Of a DNA stretch of 64,000 nt, positions 1-12,780 are shown one piece after another. The stretch spans positions 49,064,473-49,128,472 of the forward strand of contig CM060070.1 in assembly GCA_030533445.1 (NCBI GenBank). Reading direction: 5' to 3'. Each line of letters begins with the position of its first letter. The stretch's first letter is position 1. Both the position numbers and the translations under genes were made by a program. The DNA comes from Cyprinodon diabolis. Taxonomy: Eukaryota > Chordata > Actinopteri > Cyprinodontiformes > Cyprinodontidae. Below the pieces are notes generated by a model, which was given only the letters and a program-made list of their open reading frames with translations, did not search any database and had not been told where the DNA came from.

Positions 1-1496
1 GATGTATGGCTCTGAATTCCCCCGTTCACATCTGGATGTTTGGCTCTGAATTCATCAGATAACATCTGGATGTTTGGCTCTGAATTCATCCATTAACATC
101 TGGATGTTTGGCTCTGCATTCATCCGTTAACATCTGGATATGTGGCTCTGAATTCATCCGTTAACATCTGGATGTATGGCTCTGAATTCCCCCGTTCACA
201 TCTGGATATTTGGCTCTGAATTCGTCAGTTAACATCTGGATGTTTGGCTCTGAATTCGTCAGTTAACATCTGGATGTTTGGCTCTGAATTCATCCGTTAA
301 CATCTGGATGTTTGGATCTAAATTCACCCGTTAACATTTGGATGTTCGGCTCTAAATCCACCCATTAACATCTGAATATTTTGCTCTGAATTCATCCATT
401 AACATCTGGATTTTAGGCTCTGAAATTTACCTGTTTACATCTAGATTTTAGGCTCTGAAATACACCCGTTAACATCTGGATGTTTGGCTCTGAATTCATC
501 CTTTAACATCTGGATGTTTTGCTCTGAATTCATTTGTTAACATCTGGATGTTTGACTCTAAATTCACCCGTTAACATCTGGATATTTGGCTCTGAATTAA
601 TCTTTAAACATCTTGATTTTAGGCTCTGAATTCATCTGTTCACATCTGTATTTTTGGCTCTGAAATCATCCGTTCACATCTGTATTTTTGGCTCTGAATT
701 CATCTTTTAACATCTGGATGTTTGGCTCTGAGTTCACCCGTTAACATCTGGATGTTTGGCTCTGAATTCATCCATTAACATCTGGATGTTTGACTCTAAA
801 TTCACCAGTTAACATCTGGATGTTTGGCTCTGAATTCATCCGTTAACATCTGAATGTTTGACTCTAAATTCACCAGTTATCATCTGGAGATTTGGCTCTG
901 AATGCATCCTTTAACATCTGGATGTTTCGCTCTAAATTCACCTGTTAACATCTGGATTTTTGGCTCTGAATTCACCCGTTAACATCGGGATGTTTGGCCC
1001 TGAATTCACTCATTCACATCTGGATGTTTTGCTCTGAATCCACCCGTTAACATCTCGATGTTTGGCTCTAAATTCACCCGTTCACATCTGGATGTTTGGC
1101 TCTGAATTCATAAGTTAACATCTGGATGTTTGGCGCTAAATTCACCCGTTAACATCTGGATGTTTGGCTCTGAATTCATCCATTAACATCTGGATGTATG
1201 GCTCTGAATTCACCCGTTAACATCTGGATGTTTGGCTGTGAATTCACCCATTCACATCTGGATGTTTGGCTCTAAATTCACCCGTTAAAATCTGAATGTT
1301 CAGCTCTAAATTTACCTATTAACATCCGGATGTTTGGCTCTAAATTCATCCGTTAACCTCTGGATTTTAGACTGAATTCACCCGTTAACATTTGGATATT
1401 TGGCTCTGAATTGAACCGTTAGCATCTGGATATTTGGCTCTGAATTCACCTGTTAGCATCTGGATATTTGGCTCTGAATTAATCCGTTAACATCTG
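1..1496 (+). repeat. HOR block 1, mosaic copy
   Basis: Bases 1 to about 998 repeat at an offset of 1,496 bp (44 units of 34 bp) in the next block with no difference noticed. After that the copy jumps: the text at 993 corresponds to 2,761, an offset of 1,768 (52 units), so eight units (272 bp) present in the next block are missing here. From about 1,110 the unit order follows that at 3,680-4,045 rather than the homologous stretch of block 2. The block is therefore a mosaic of two HOR variants, as expected of unequal exchange or conversion. Confidence 0.8.
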
Positions 1497-2829
1497 GATG
1501 TATGGCTCTGAATTCCCCCGTTCACATCTGGATGTTTGGCTCTGAATTCATCAGATAACATCTGGATGTTTGGCTCTGAATTCATCCATTAACATCTGGA
1601 TGTTTGGCTCTGCATTCATCCGTTAACATCTGGATATGTGGCTCTGAATTCATCCGTTAACATCTGGATGTATGGCTCTGAATTCCCCCGTTCACATCTG
1701 GATATTTGGCTCTGAATTCGTCAGTTAACATCTGGATGTTTGGCTCTGAATTCGTCAGTTAACATCTGGATGTTTGGCTCTGAATTCATCCGTTAACATC
1801 TGGATGTTTGGATCTAAATTCACCCGTTAACATTTGGATGTTCGGCTCTAAATCCACCCATTAACATCTGAATATTTTGCTCTGAATTCATCCATTAACA
1901 TCTGGATTTTAGGCTCTGAAATTTACCTGTTTACATCTAGATTTTAGGCTCTGAAATACACCCGTTAACATCTGGATGTTTGGCTCTGAATTCATCCTTT
2001 AACATCTGGATGTTTTGCTCTGAATTCATTTGTTAACATCTGGATGTTTGACTCTAAATTCACCCGTTAACATCTGGATATTTGGCTCTGAATTAATCTT
2101 TAAACATCTTGATTTTAGGCTCTGAATTCATCTGTTCACATCTGTATTTTTGGCTCTGAAATCATCCGTTCACATCTGTATTTTTGGCTCTGAATTCATC
2201 TTTTAACATCTGGATGTTTGGCTCTGAGTTCACCCGTTAACATCTGGATGTTTGGCTCTGAATTCATCCATTAACATCTGGATGTTTGACTCTAAATTCA
2301 CCAGTTAACATCTGGATGTTTGGCTCTGAATTCATCCGTTAACATCTGAATGTTTGACTCTAAATTCACCAGTTATCATCTGGAGATTTGGCTCTGAATG
2401 CATCCTTTAACATCTGGATGTTTCGCTCTAAATTCACCTGTTAACATCTGGATTTTTGGCTCTGAATTCACCCGTTAACATCGGGATGTTTGGCTCTGAA
2501 TTCACCCATTAACTTCTGAATATTTTGCTCTGAATTTATCCATTAACATCGGGATGTTTGGCTCTAAATTCACCCATTAACATCTGAATATTTTGCTCTG
2601 AATTTATCCATTAATATCTGGATGTTTGGCTCTGAATTCAGCCGTTAACATCTGGATGTTTGGATCTGAATTAATTCGTTAACATCTGGATATTTGGCTC
2701 TGAATTCCCCTGTTAACACCTGGATGTTTGGCTCTGAATTCACTCGTTCACATCTGGATGTTTGGCCCTGAATTCACTCATTCACATCTGGATGTTTTGC
2801 TCTGAATCCACCCGTTAACATCTCGATGT
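1497..2829 (+). repeat. HOR block 2, opening copy
   Basis: This is the second copy of the opening block. It starts with the same GATGTATGG unit as base 1 and follows it unit by unit to about 2,494. It then holds an eight-unit stretch (about 2,495-2,760) rich in the variants TATTTTGCTCTGAATTTATCC and CATCGGGATG, which block 1 lacks. The variants GGATCTGAATTAATTCG and CCCCTGTTAACACC near 2,660-2,720 occur again near 10,090-10,255. Homology with the 2.5-kb HOR starts at its end, near 2,830. Confidence 0.78.
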
Positions 2830-5340
2830 TTGGCTCTAAATTCACCCGTTCACATCTGGATGTTTGGCTCTGAATTCATACGTTAATATCTGCATGTTTG
2901 GCTCTAAATTCACCCAGTAACATCTGGATGTTTGGCTCTGAATTAATCAATTAACATCTGGATGTATGGCTCTGAATTCAGCCGTTAACATCTGGATGTT
3001 TGGCTGTGAATTCACCCATTCACATCTGGATGTTTTGCTCTAAATTCACCCATTAACATCTGGATGTTCAGTTCTAAATTCACCTATTAACATCTTGATG
3101 TTTGGCTCTAAATTCATCCGTTAACCTCCGGATTTTAGACTCTGAATTCACCCGTTAACATTTGGATATTTGGCTCTCAATTGAACCTATAGATTCTGGA
3201 TATTTGGCTCTGAATTCACCTGTTAGCATCTGGATATTTGGCTCTGAATTAATCCGTTAACATCTGGATGTATGGCTCTGAATTTCCCCGTTCACATCTG
3301 GATGTTTGGGTGTGAATTCCCCCGTTCACATCTGGATGTTTGTCTCCGAATTCATCAGTTAACATCTGGATGTTCAGCTCTAAATTCACCTATTAACATC
3401 TGGATGTTTGGCTCTAAATTCATCCGTTAACCTCTGGATTTTAGACTGAATTCACCCGTTAACATTTGGATATTTGGCTCTGAATTGAACCGTTAGCATC
3501 TGGATATTTGGCTCTGAATTCACCTGTTAGCATCTGGATATTTGGCTCTGAATTAATCCGTTAACATCTGGATGTATGGCTCTGAATTCCCCCGTTCACA
3601 TCTGGATGTTTGGGTGTGAATTCCCCCGTTCACATCTGGATGTTTGTCTCCGAATTCATCAGTTAACATCTGGATGTTTGGCGCTAAATTCACCCGTTAA
3701 CATCTGGATGTTTGGCTCTGAATTCATCCATTAACATCTGGATGTATGGCTCTGAATTCACCCGTTAACATCTGGATGTTTGGCTGTGAATTCACCCATT
3801 CACATCTGGATATTTGGCTCTAAATTCACCCGTTAACATCTGGATGTTCAGCTCTAAATTCACCTATTAACATCTGGATGTTTGGCTCTAAATTCATCCG
3901 TTAACCCCTGGATTTTAGACTGAATTCACCCGTTAACATTTGGATATTTGGCTCTGAATTGAACCGTTAGCATGTGGATATTTGGCTCTGAATTCACCTG
4001 TTAGCATCTGGATATTTGGCTCTGAATTAATCCGTTAACATCTGGATGTATGGCTCTGAATTCCCCGTTCACATCTGGATGTTTGGCTCTGAATTCATCA
4101 GATAACATCTGGATGTTTGGCTCTTAATTCATCCATTAACATCTGGATGTTGGGCTCTGCATTCATCCGTTAACATCTGGATATGTGGCTCTGAATTCAT
4201 CCGTTAACATCTGGATGTATGGCTCTGAATTCCCCCGTTCACATCTGGATATTTGGCTCTGAATTCGTCAGTTAACATCTGGATGTTTGGCTCTGGATTC
4301 ATCCGTTAACATCTGGATGTTTGGATCTAAATTCACCCGTTAACATTTGGATGTTCGGCTCTAAATTCACCCATTAACATCTTAATATTTTGCTCTGAAT
4401 TCATCCATTAACATCTGGATTTTAGGCTCTGAAATTTACCTGTTTACATCTAGATTTTAGGCTCTGAAATTCACCTGTTAACATCTGGATGTTTGGCTCT
4501 GAATTCATCCTTTAACATCTGGATGTTTTGCTCTGAATTCATTCGTTAACATCTGGATGTTTGACTCTGAATTAATCTTTTAACATCTGGATGTTTGGCT
4601 CTGAGTTCACCCGTTAACATCTGGATGTTTGACTCTAAATTCACCAGTTAACATCTGGATGTTTGGCTCTGAATTCATCCGTTAACATCTGGATGTTTGA
4701 CTCTAAATTCACCAGTTATCATCTGGAGATTTGGCTCTGAATGCATCCTTTAACATCTGGATGTTTGGCTCTAAATTCACCTGTTAACATCTGGATCTTT
4801 GGCTCTGAATTCACCCGTTAACATCGGGATGTTTGGCTCTGAATTCACCCATTAACTTCTGAATATTTTGCTCTGAATTTATCCATTAACATCGGGATGT
4901 TTGGCTCTGAATTCACCCATTAACTTCTGAATATTTTGCTCTGAATTTATCCATTAACATCGGGATGTTTGGCTCTAAATTCACCCATTAACATCTGAAT
5001 ATTTTGCTCTGAATTTATCCATTAATATCTGGATGTTTGGCTCTGAATTCACCCGTTAACATCTGGATGTTTGGCTCTGAATTAATCCATTAACATCTGG
5101 ATGTATGGCTCTGAATTCACCCGTTAACATCTGGATTTTTGGCTGTGGATTCACCCATTCACATCTGGATGTTTGGCTCTAAATTCACCCGTAATCATCT
5201 GGATGTTCAGCTCGAAATTCACCTATTAACATCTGGATGTTTGGCTCTAAATTCATCCGTTAACCTCTGGATTTTAGACTTAATTCACCCGTTAACATTT
5301 GGATATTTGGCTCTGAATTGAACCGTTAGCATCTGGATAT
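2830..5340 (+). repeat. 2.5-kb HOR, copy A (2,511 bp)
   Basis: The sequence starting TTGGCTCTAA at 2,830 recurs at 5,341 and at 7,818, giving three head-to-tail copies. Copy A differs from copy B by whole units: A carries two units near 3,965-4,035 that B lacks (next to the variant CATGTGGATATTTGG) and lacks one unit that B has near 7,060-7,095. The net difference is +34 bp, exactly the 2,511 against 2,477 observed. The upstream flank of 2,830 differs from that of 5,341, which places the edge of homology there. Confidence 0.85.
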
Positions 5341-7817
5341 TTGGCTCTAAATTCACCCGTTCACATCTGGATGTTTGGCTCTGAATTCATACGTTAATAT
5401 CTGCATGTTTGGCTCTAAATTCACCCAGTAACATCTGGATGTTTGGCTCTGAATTAATCAATTAACATCTGGATGTATGGCTCTGAATTCAGCCGTTAAC
5501 ATCTGGATGTTTGGCTGTGAATTCACCCATTCACATCTGGATGTTTGGCTCTAAATTCACCCATTAACATCTGGATGTTCAGTTCTAAATTCACCTATTA
5601 ACATCTTGATGTTTGGCTCTAAATTCATCCGTTAACCTCCGGATTTTAGACTCTGAATTCACCCGTTAACATTTGGATATTTGGCTCTCAATTGAACCTA
5701 TAGATTCTGGATATTTGGCTCTGAATTCACCTGTTAGCATCTGGATATTTGGCTCTGAATTAATCCGTTAACATCTGGATGTATGGCTCTGAATTTCCCC
5801 GTTCACATCTGGATGTTTGGGTGTGAATTCCCCCGTTCACATCTGGATGTTTGTCTCCGAATTCATCAGTTAACATCTGGATGTTCAGCTCTAAATTCAC
5901 CTATTAACATCTGGATGTTTGGCTCTAAATTCATCCGTTAACCTCTGGATTTTAGACTGAATTCACCCGTTAACATTTGGATATTTGGCTCTGAATTGAA
6001 CCGTTAGCATCTGGATATTTGGCTCTGAATTCACCTGTTAGCATCTGGATATTTGGCTCTGAATTAATCCGTTAACATCTGGATGTATGGCTCTGAATTC
6101 CCCCGTTCACATCTGGATGTTTGGGTGTGAATTCCCCCGTTCACATCTGGATGTTTGTCTCCGAATTCATCAGTTAACATCTGGATGTTTGGCGCTAAAT
6201 TCACCCGTTAACATCTGGATGTTTGGCTCTGAATTCATCCATTAACATCTGGATGTATGGCTCTGAATTCACCCGTTAACATCTGGATGTTTGGCTGTGA
6301 ATTCACCCATTCACATCTGGATGTTTGGCTCTAAATTCACCCGTTAACATCTGGATGTTCAGCTCTAAATTCACCTATTAACATCTGGATGTTTGGCTCT
6401 AAATTCATCCGTTAACCCCTGGATTTTAGACTGAATTCACCCGTTAACATTTGGATATTTGGCTCTGAATTGAACCGTTAACATCTGGATGTATGGCTCT
6501 GAATTCCCCGTTCACATCTGGATGTTTGGCTCTGAATTCATCAGATAACATCTGGATGTTTGGCTCTTAATTCATCCATTAACATCTGGATGTTGGGCTC
6601 TGCATTCATCCGTTAACATCTGGATATGTGGCTCTGAATTCATCCGTTAACATCTGGATGTATGGCTCTGAATTCCCCCGTTCACATCTGGATATTTGGC
6701 TCTGAATTCGTCAGTTAACATCTGGATGTTTGGCTCTGGATTCATCCGTTAACATCTGGATGTTTGGATCTAAATTCACCCGTTAACATTTGGATGTTCG
6801 GCTCTAAATTCACCCATTAACATCTTAATATTTTGCTCTGAATTCATCCATTAACATCTGGATTTTAGGCTCTGAAATTTACCTGTTTACATCTAGATTT
6901 TAGGCTCTGAAATTCACCTGTTAACATCTGGATGTTTGGCTCTGAATTCATCCTTTAACATCTGGATGTTTTGCTCTGAATTCATTCGTTAACATCTGGA
7001 TGTTTGACTCTGAATTAATCTTTTAACATCTGGATGTTTGGCTCTGAGTTCACCCGTTAACATCTGGATGTTTGGCTCTGAATTCATCCATTAACATCTG
7101 GATGTTTGACTCTAAATTCACCAGTTAACATCTGGATGTTTGGCTCTGAATTCATCCGTTAACATCTGGATGTTTGACTCTAAATTCACCAGTTATCATC
7201 TGGAGATTTGGCTCTGAATGCATCCTTTAACATCTGGATGTTTGGCTCTAAATTCACCTGTTAACATCTGGATCTTTGGCTCTGAATTCACCCGTTAACA
7301 TCGGGATGTTTGGCTCTGAATTCACCCATTAACTTCTGAATATTTTGCTCTGAATTTATCCATTAACATCGGGATGTTTGGCTCTGAATTCACCCATTAA
7401 CTTCTGAATATTTTGCTCTGAATTTATCCATTAACATCGGGATGTTTGGCTCTAAATTCACCCATTAACATCTGAATATTTTGCTCTGAATTTATCCATT
7501 AATATCTGGATGTTTGGCTCTGAATTCACCCGTTAACATCTGGATGTTTGGCTCTGAATTAATCCATTAACATCTGGATGTATGGCTCTGAATTCACCCG
7601 TTAACATCTGGATGTTTGGCTGTGGATTCACCCATTCACATCTGGATGTTTGGCTCTAAATTCACCCGTAATCATCTGGATGTTCAGCTCGAAATTCACC
7701 TATTAACATCTGGATGTTTGGCTCTAAATTCATCCGTTAACCTCTGGATTTTAGACTTAATTCACCCGTTAACATTTGGATATTTGGCTCTGAATTGAAC
7801 CGTTAGCATCTGGATAT
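5341..7817 (+). repeat. 2.5-kb HOR, copy B (2,477 bp)
   Basis: This is the middle of three tandem copies. It follows copy A closely apart from the three unit-sized indels described for A. The marker TTAGACTGAATTC (a 2-bp deletion in one unit) recurs within the copy at the same places as in A. Its neighbour copy C is more similar to A at one site: C keeps CATGTGGATATTTGG, absent here. The two-unit deletion is therefore private to B. Confidence 0.85.
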
Positions 7818-10068
7818 TTGGCTCTAAATTCACCCGTTCACATCTGGATGTTTGGCTCTGAATTCATACGTTAATATCTGCATGTTTGGCTCTAAATTCA
7901 CCCAGTAACATCTGGATGTTTGGCTCTGAATTAATCAATTAACATCTGGATGTATGGCTCTGAATTCAGCCGTTAACATCTGGATGTTTGGCTGTGAATT
8001 CACCCATTCACATCTGGATGTTTGGCTCTAAATTCACCCATTAACATCTGGATGTTCAGTTCTAAATTCACCTATTAACATCTTGATGTTTGGCTCTAAA
8101 TTCATCCGTTAACCTCCGGATTTTAGACTCTGAATTCACCCGTTAACATTTGGATATTTGGCTCTCAATTGAACCTATAGATTCTGGATATTTGGCTCTG
8201 AATTCACCTGTTAGCATCTGGATATTTGGCTCTGAATTAATCCGTTAACATCTGGATGTATGGCTCTGAATTTCCCCGTTCACATCTGGATGTTTGGGTG
8301 TGAATTCCCCCGTTCACATCTGGATGTTTGTCTCCGAATTCATCAGTTAACATCTGGATGTTCAGCTCTAAATTCACCTATTAACATCTGGATGTTTGGC
8401 TCTAAATTCATCCGTTAACCTCTGGATTTTAGACTGAATTCACCCGTTAACATTTGGATATTTGGCTCTGAATTGAACCGTTAGCATCTGGATATTTGGC
8501 TCTGAATTCACCTGTTAGCATCTGGATATTTGGCTCTGAATTAATCCGTTAACATCTGGATGTATGGCTCTGAATTCCCCCGTTCACATCTGGATGTTTG
8601 GGTGTGAATTCCCCCGTTCACATCTGGATGTTTGTCTCCGAATTCATCAGTTAACATCTGGATGTTTGGCGCTAAATTCACCCGTTAACATCTGGATGTT
8701 TGGCTCTGAATTCATCCATTAACATCTGGATGTATGGCTCTGAATTCACCCGTTAACATCTGGATGTTTGGCTGTGAATTCACCCATTCACATCTGGATG
8801 TTTGGCTCTAAATTCACCCGTTAACATCTGGATGTTCAGCTCTAAATTCACCTATTAACATCTGGATGTTTGGCTCTAAATTCATCCGTTAACCCCTGGA
8901 TTTTAGACTGAATTCACCCGTTAACATTTGGATATTTGGCTCTGAATTGAACCGTTAGCATGTGGATATTTGGCTCTGAATTCACCTGTTAGCATCTGGA
9001 TATTTGGCTCTGAATTAATCCGTTAACATCTGGATGTATGGCTCTGAATTCCCCCGTTCACATCTGGATGTTTGGCTCTGAATTCATCAGATAACATCTG
9101 GATGTTTGGCTCTTAATTCATCCATTAACATCTGGATGTTGGGCTCTGCATTCATCCGTTAACATCTGGATATGTGGCTCTGAATTCATCCGTTAACATC
9201 TGGATGTATGGCTCTGAATTCCCCCGTTCACATCTGGATATTTGGCTCTGAATTCGTCAGTTAACATCTGGATGTTTGGCTCTGGATTCATCCGTTAACA
9301 TCTGGATGTTTGGATCTAAATTCACCCGTTAACATTTGGATGTTCGGCTCTAAATTCACCCATTAACATCTTAATATTTTGCTCTGAATTCATCCATTAA
9401 CATCTGGATTTTAGGCTCTGAAATTTACCTGTTTACATCTAGATTTTAGGCTCTGAAATTCACCTGTTAACATCTGGATGTTTGGCTCTGAATTCATCCT
9501 TTAACATCTGGATGTTTTGCTCTGAATTCATTCGTTAACATCTGGATGTTTGACTCTGAATTAATCTTTTAACATCTGGATGTTTGGCTCTGAGTTCACC
9601 CGTTAACATCTGGATGTTTGGCTCTGAATTCATCCATTAACATCTGGATGTTTGACTCTAAATTCACCAGTTAACATCTGGATGTTTGGCTCTGAATTCA
9701 TCCCTTAACATCTGGATGTTTGACTCTAAATTCACCAGTTATCATCTGGAGATTTGGCTCTGAATGCATCCTTTAACATCTGGATGTTTGGCTCTAAATT
9801 CACCTGTTAACATCTGGATCTTTGGCTCTGAATTCAGCCGTTAACATCGGGATGTTTGGCTCTGAATTCACCCATTAACTTCTGAATATTTTGCTCTGAA
9901 TTTATCCATTAACATCGGGATGTTTGGCTCTGAATTCACCCATTAACTTCTGAATATTTTGCTCTGAATTTATCCATTAACATCGGGATGTTTGGCTCTA
10001 AATTCACCCATTAACATCTGAATATTTTGCTCTGAATTTATCCATTAATATCTGGATGTTTGGCTCTG
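7818..10068 (+). repeat. 2.5-kb HOR, copy C, truncated
   Basis: The third copy matches copy B at spacing 2,477 for about 2.25 kb. At about 10,068 it switches to a stretch like 2,640-2,720 of block 2 (variants GGATCTGAATTAATTCG and CCCCTGTTAACACC). It carries small private changes, such as CATCCCTTAAC near 9,700 and CAGCCG near 9,836. The unit at about 9,050 has five C in its CCCCC tract where A and B have four. Confidence 0.8.
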
Positions 10069-10534
10069 AATTCAGGCATTAACATCTGGATGTTTGGATC
10101 TGAATTAATTCGTTAACATCTGGATATTTGGCTCTGAATTCACCCGTTAACATCTGGATGTTTGGCTCTGAATTAATCCGTTAACATCTGGATGTTTGGC
10201 TCTGAATTCACCCGTTAACATCTGGATATTTGGCTCTGAATTCCCCTGTTAACACCTGGGTATTTGGCTCTGAATTCACTCGTTCACATCTGGATGTTTG
10301 GCTCTAAATTCATCCGTTAACCTCTGGATTTTAGACTCTGAATTCACCCGTTAACATTTGGATATTTGGCTCTGAATTGAACCTATAGCATCTGGATATT
10401 TGGCTCTGAATTCACCTGTTAGCATCTGGATATTTGGCTCTGAATTAATCCGTTAACATCTGGATGTATGGCTCTGAATTCCCCCGTTCACATCTGGATG
10501 TTTGGGTGTGAATTCCCCCGTTCACATCTGGATG
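10069..10534 (+). repeat. Linker units between two HOR families
   Basis: About 14 satellite units join the 2.5-kb HOR to the next family. The first part resembles block 2 near 2,640-2,760, including CCCCTGTTAACACC. The second part resembles the stretch 3,100-3,350, including GAACCTATAG and TTTGGGTGTGAATTCC. No non-satellite sequence is present. Confidence 0.7.
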
Positions 10535-12780
10535 TTTGTCTCCGAATTCATCAGTTAACATCTGGAAGTTTGGCGCTAAATTCACCCGTTAACATCTGGA
10601 TGTTTGGCTCTGAATTCATCCATTAACATCTGGATGTATGGCTCTGAATTCACCCGTTAACATCTGGATGTTTGGCTGTGGATTCACCCATTCACATCTG
10701 GATGTTTGGCTCTAAATTCACCCGTAATCATCTGGATGTTCAGCTCGAAATTCACCTATTAACATCTGGATGTTTGGCTCTAAATTCATCCGTTAACCTC
10801 TGGATTTTAGACTTAATTCACCCGTTAACATTTGGATATTTGGCTCTGAATTGAACCGTTAGCATCTGGATATTTGGCTCTTAATTCACCTGTTAGCATC
10901 TGGATATTTGGCTCTGAATTAATCCGTTAACATCTGGATGTATGGCTCTGAATTCCCCCGTTCACATCTGGATGTTTGGCTCTGAATTCATCAGATAACA
11001 TCTGGATGTTTGGCTCTAAATTCACCCGTTAACATCTGGATGTTTGGCTCTGCATTCATCCGTTAACATCTGGATATGTGGCTCTGAATTCATCCGTTAA
11101 CATCTGGATGTATGGCTCTGAATTCACCTGTTAGCATCTGGATATTTGGCTCTGAATTCATCCATTAACATCTGGATTTTAGGCTCTGAAATTTACCTGT
11201 TTACATCCGGATTTTAGGCTCTGAAATTCACCCGTTAACATCTGGATGTTTGGCTATGAATTCATCCTTTAACATCAGGATGTTTGGCTCTGAATTCATT
11301 CGTTAACATCTGGATGTTTGACTCTAAACTGACCCGTTAGCATCTGGATGTTTGGCTCTGAATTAATCTTTAAACATCTTGATTTTAGGCTCTGAATTCA
11401 TCCGTTCACATCTGTATTTTTGGCTCTGAATTAATCTTTTAACATCTGGATGTTTGGCTCTGAATTCATCCGTTAACATCTGGATGTTTGGCTCTGAATT
11501 CACCCGTAAACATCGGGATGTTTGACTCTGAATTCATCCAATAACATCTGACTATTTTTCTCTGAATTTATCCATTAACATCGGGATTTTTGGCTCTGAA
11601 TTCACCCGTTAACATCGGGATGTTTGGCTCTAAATTCACCCATTATCATCTGAATATTTAGCTCTGAATTTATCCATTAATATCTGGATGTTTGGCTCTG
11701 AATTCAGCCGTTAACATCTGGACTTTAGGCTCTGAATTCACCGATTAACATCTGGATATTTGACTCTGAATTCACCCTTTAACATATGGATATGTGGCTC
11801 TGAATTCATCCGTTAACACCTGGATGTTCAGCTCTAAATTCACCTATTAACATCTGGATGTTTGGCTCTAAATTCATCCGTTAACCTCTGGATTTTAGAT
11901 TCTGAATTCACCCGTTAAAATTTGGATATTTGGCTCTGAATTGAACCGTTAGCATCTGGATATTTGGCTCTGAATTCATCCGTTAACATCTGGATATTTG
12001 GCTCTGAATTAATCCGTTAACATCGGAATATTTTGCTCTGAATTCATCCATTAACATCTGGATTTTAGGCTCTGAAATTTACCTGTTTACATCTGGATTT
12101 TAGGCTCTGAAATTCACCCGTAAACATCTGGATGTTTGGCTCTGAATTCATCCTTTAACATCTGGATGTTTGGCTCTGAATTCATTCGTTAACATCTGGA
12201 TGTTTGACTCTGAATTAATCTTTAAACATCTTGATTTTAGGCTCTGAAATCATCCGTTCACATCTGTATTTTTGGCTCTGAATTAATCTTTTAACATCTG
12301 GATGTTTGGCTCTGAATTCATCCTTTAACATCTGGATGTTTGGCTCTGAATTCATTCGTTAACATCTGGATGTTTGACTCTGAATTAATCTTTAAACATC
12401 TTGATTTTAGGCTCTGAATTCATCCGTTCACATCTGTATTTTTGGCTCTGAATTAATCTTTTAGCATCTGGATGTTTGGCTCTGAATTCATCCGTTAACA
12501 TCTGAATGTTTGGCTCTGAATTCATTGATTAACATCTGGATGTATGGCTCTGAATTCAGCCGTTAACATCTGGATGTTTGGCTGTGAATTCACCCATTCA
12601 CATCTGGATGTTTGGCTCTAAATTCACCCGTTAACATCTGGATGTTCAGCTCTAAATTCACCTATTAACATCTGGATGTTTGGCTCTAAATTCATCCGTT
12701 AACCTCCGGATTTTGGACTCTGAATTCACCCGTTAACATTTGGATATTTGGCTCTGAATAGAACCTATAGCATCTGGATG
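10535..12780 (+). repeat. 2,246-bp HOR, copy D1
   Basis: Text at 10,535 (TTTGTCTCCGAATTC) recurs at 12,781, and TTACATCCGG at 11,201 recurs at 13,447; both give a spacing of 2,246 (66 units plus 2 bp). The copy contains a private five-unit duplication near 12,131-12,470 in which the same units return after 170 bp. It carries a distinctive unit with CTGACTATTTTTCTC near 11,545 that marks this family and the following 3.2-kb family. Confidence 0.82.
12131..12470 (+). repeat. 170-bp (five-unit) tandem duplication
   Basis: The units reading GATGTTTGGC at 12,131 through TTTAAACATCTTGATTTTAGG near 12,240 repeat at +170 bp from 12,301. The two copies differ at GAAATCATCC against GAATTCATCC. 170 bp is five units, close to one nucleosome length. 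The duplication is absent from copy D2. Confidence 0.75.

Noticed and set aside
5139..5321. 60-codon open frame, repeated near-identically at 7,616, 10,672 and 12,918
   Set aside because: It follows the satellite period, and the four copies are just the same part of HOR copies. With a 34-bp unit a stop triplet comes up in every frame within 102 bp; this stretch is open only because a few units lost their stops. No codon signal or gene context.
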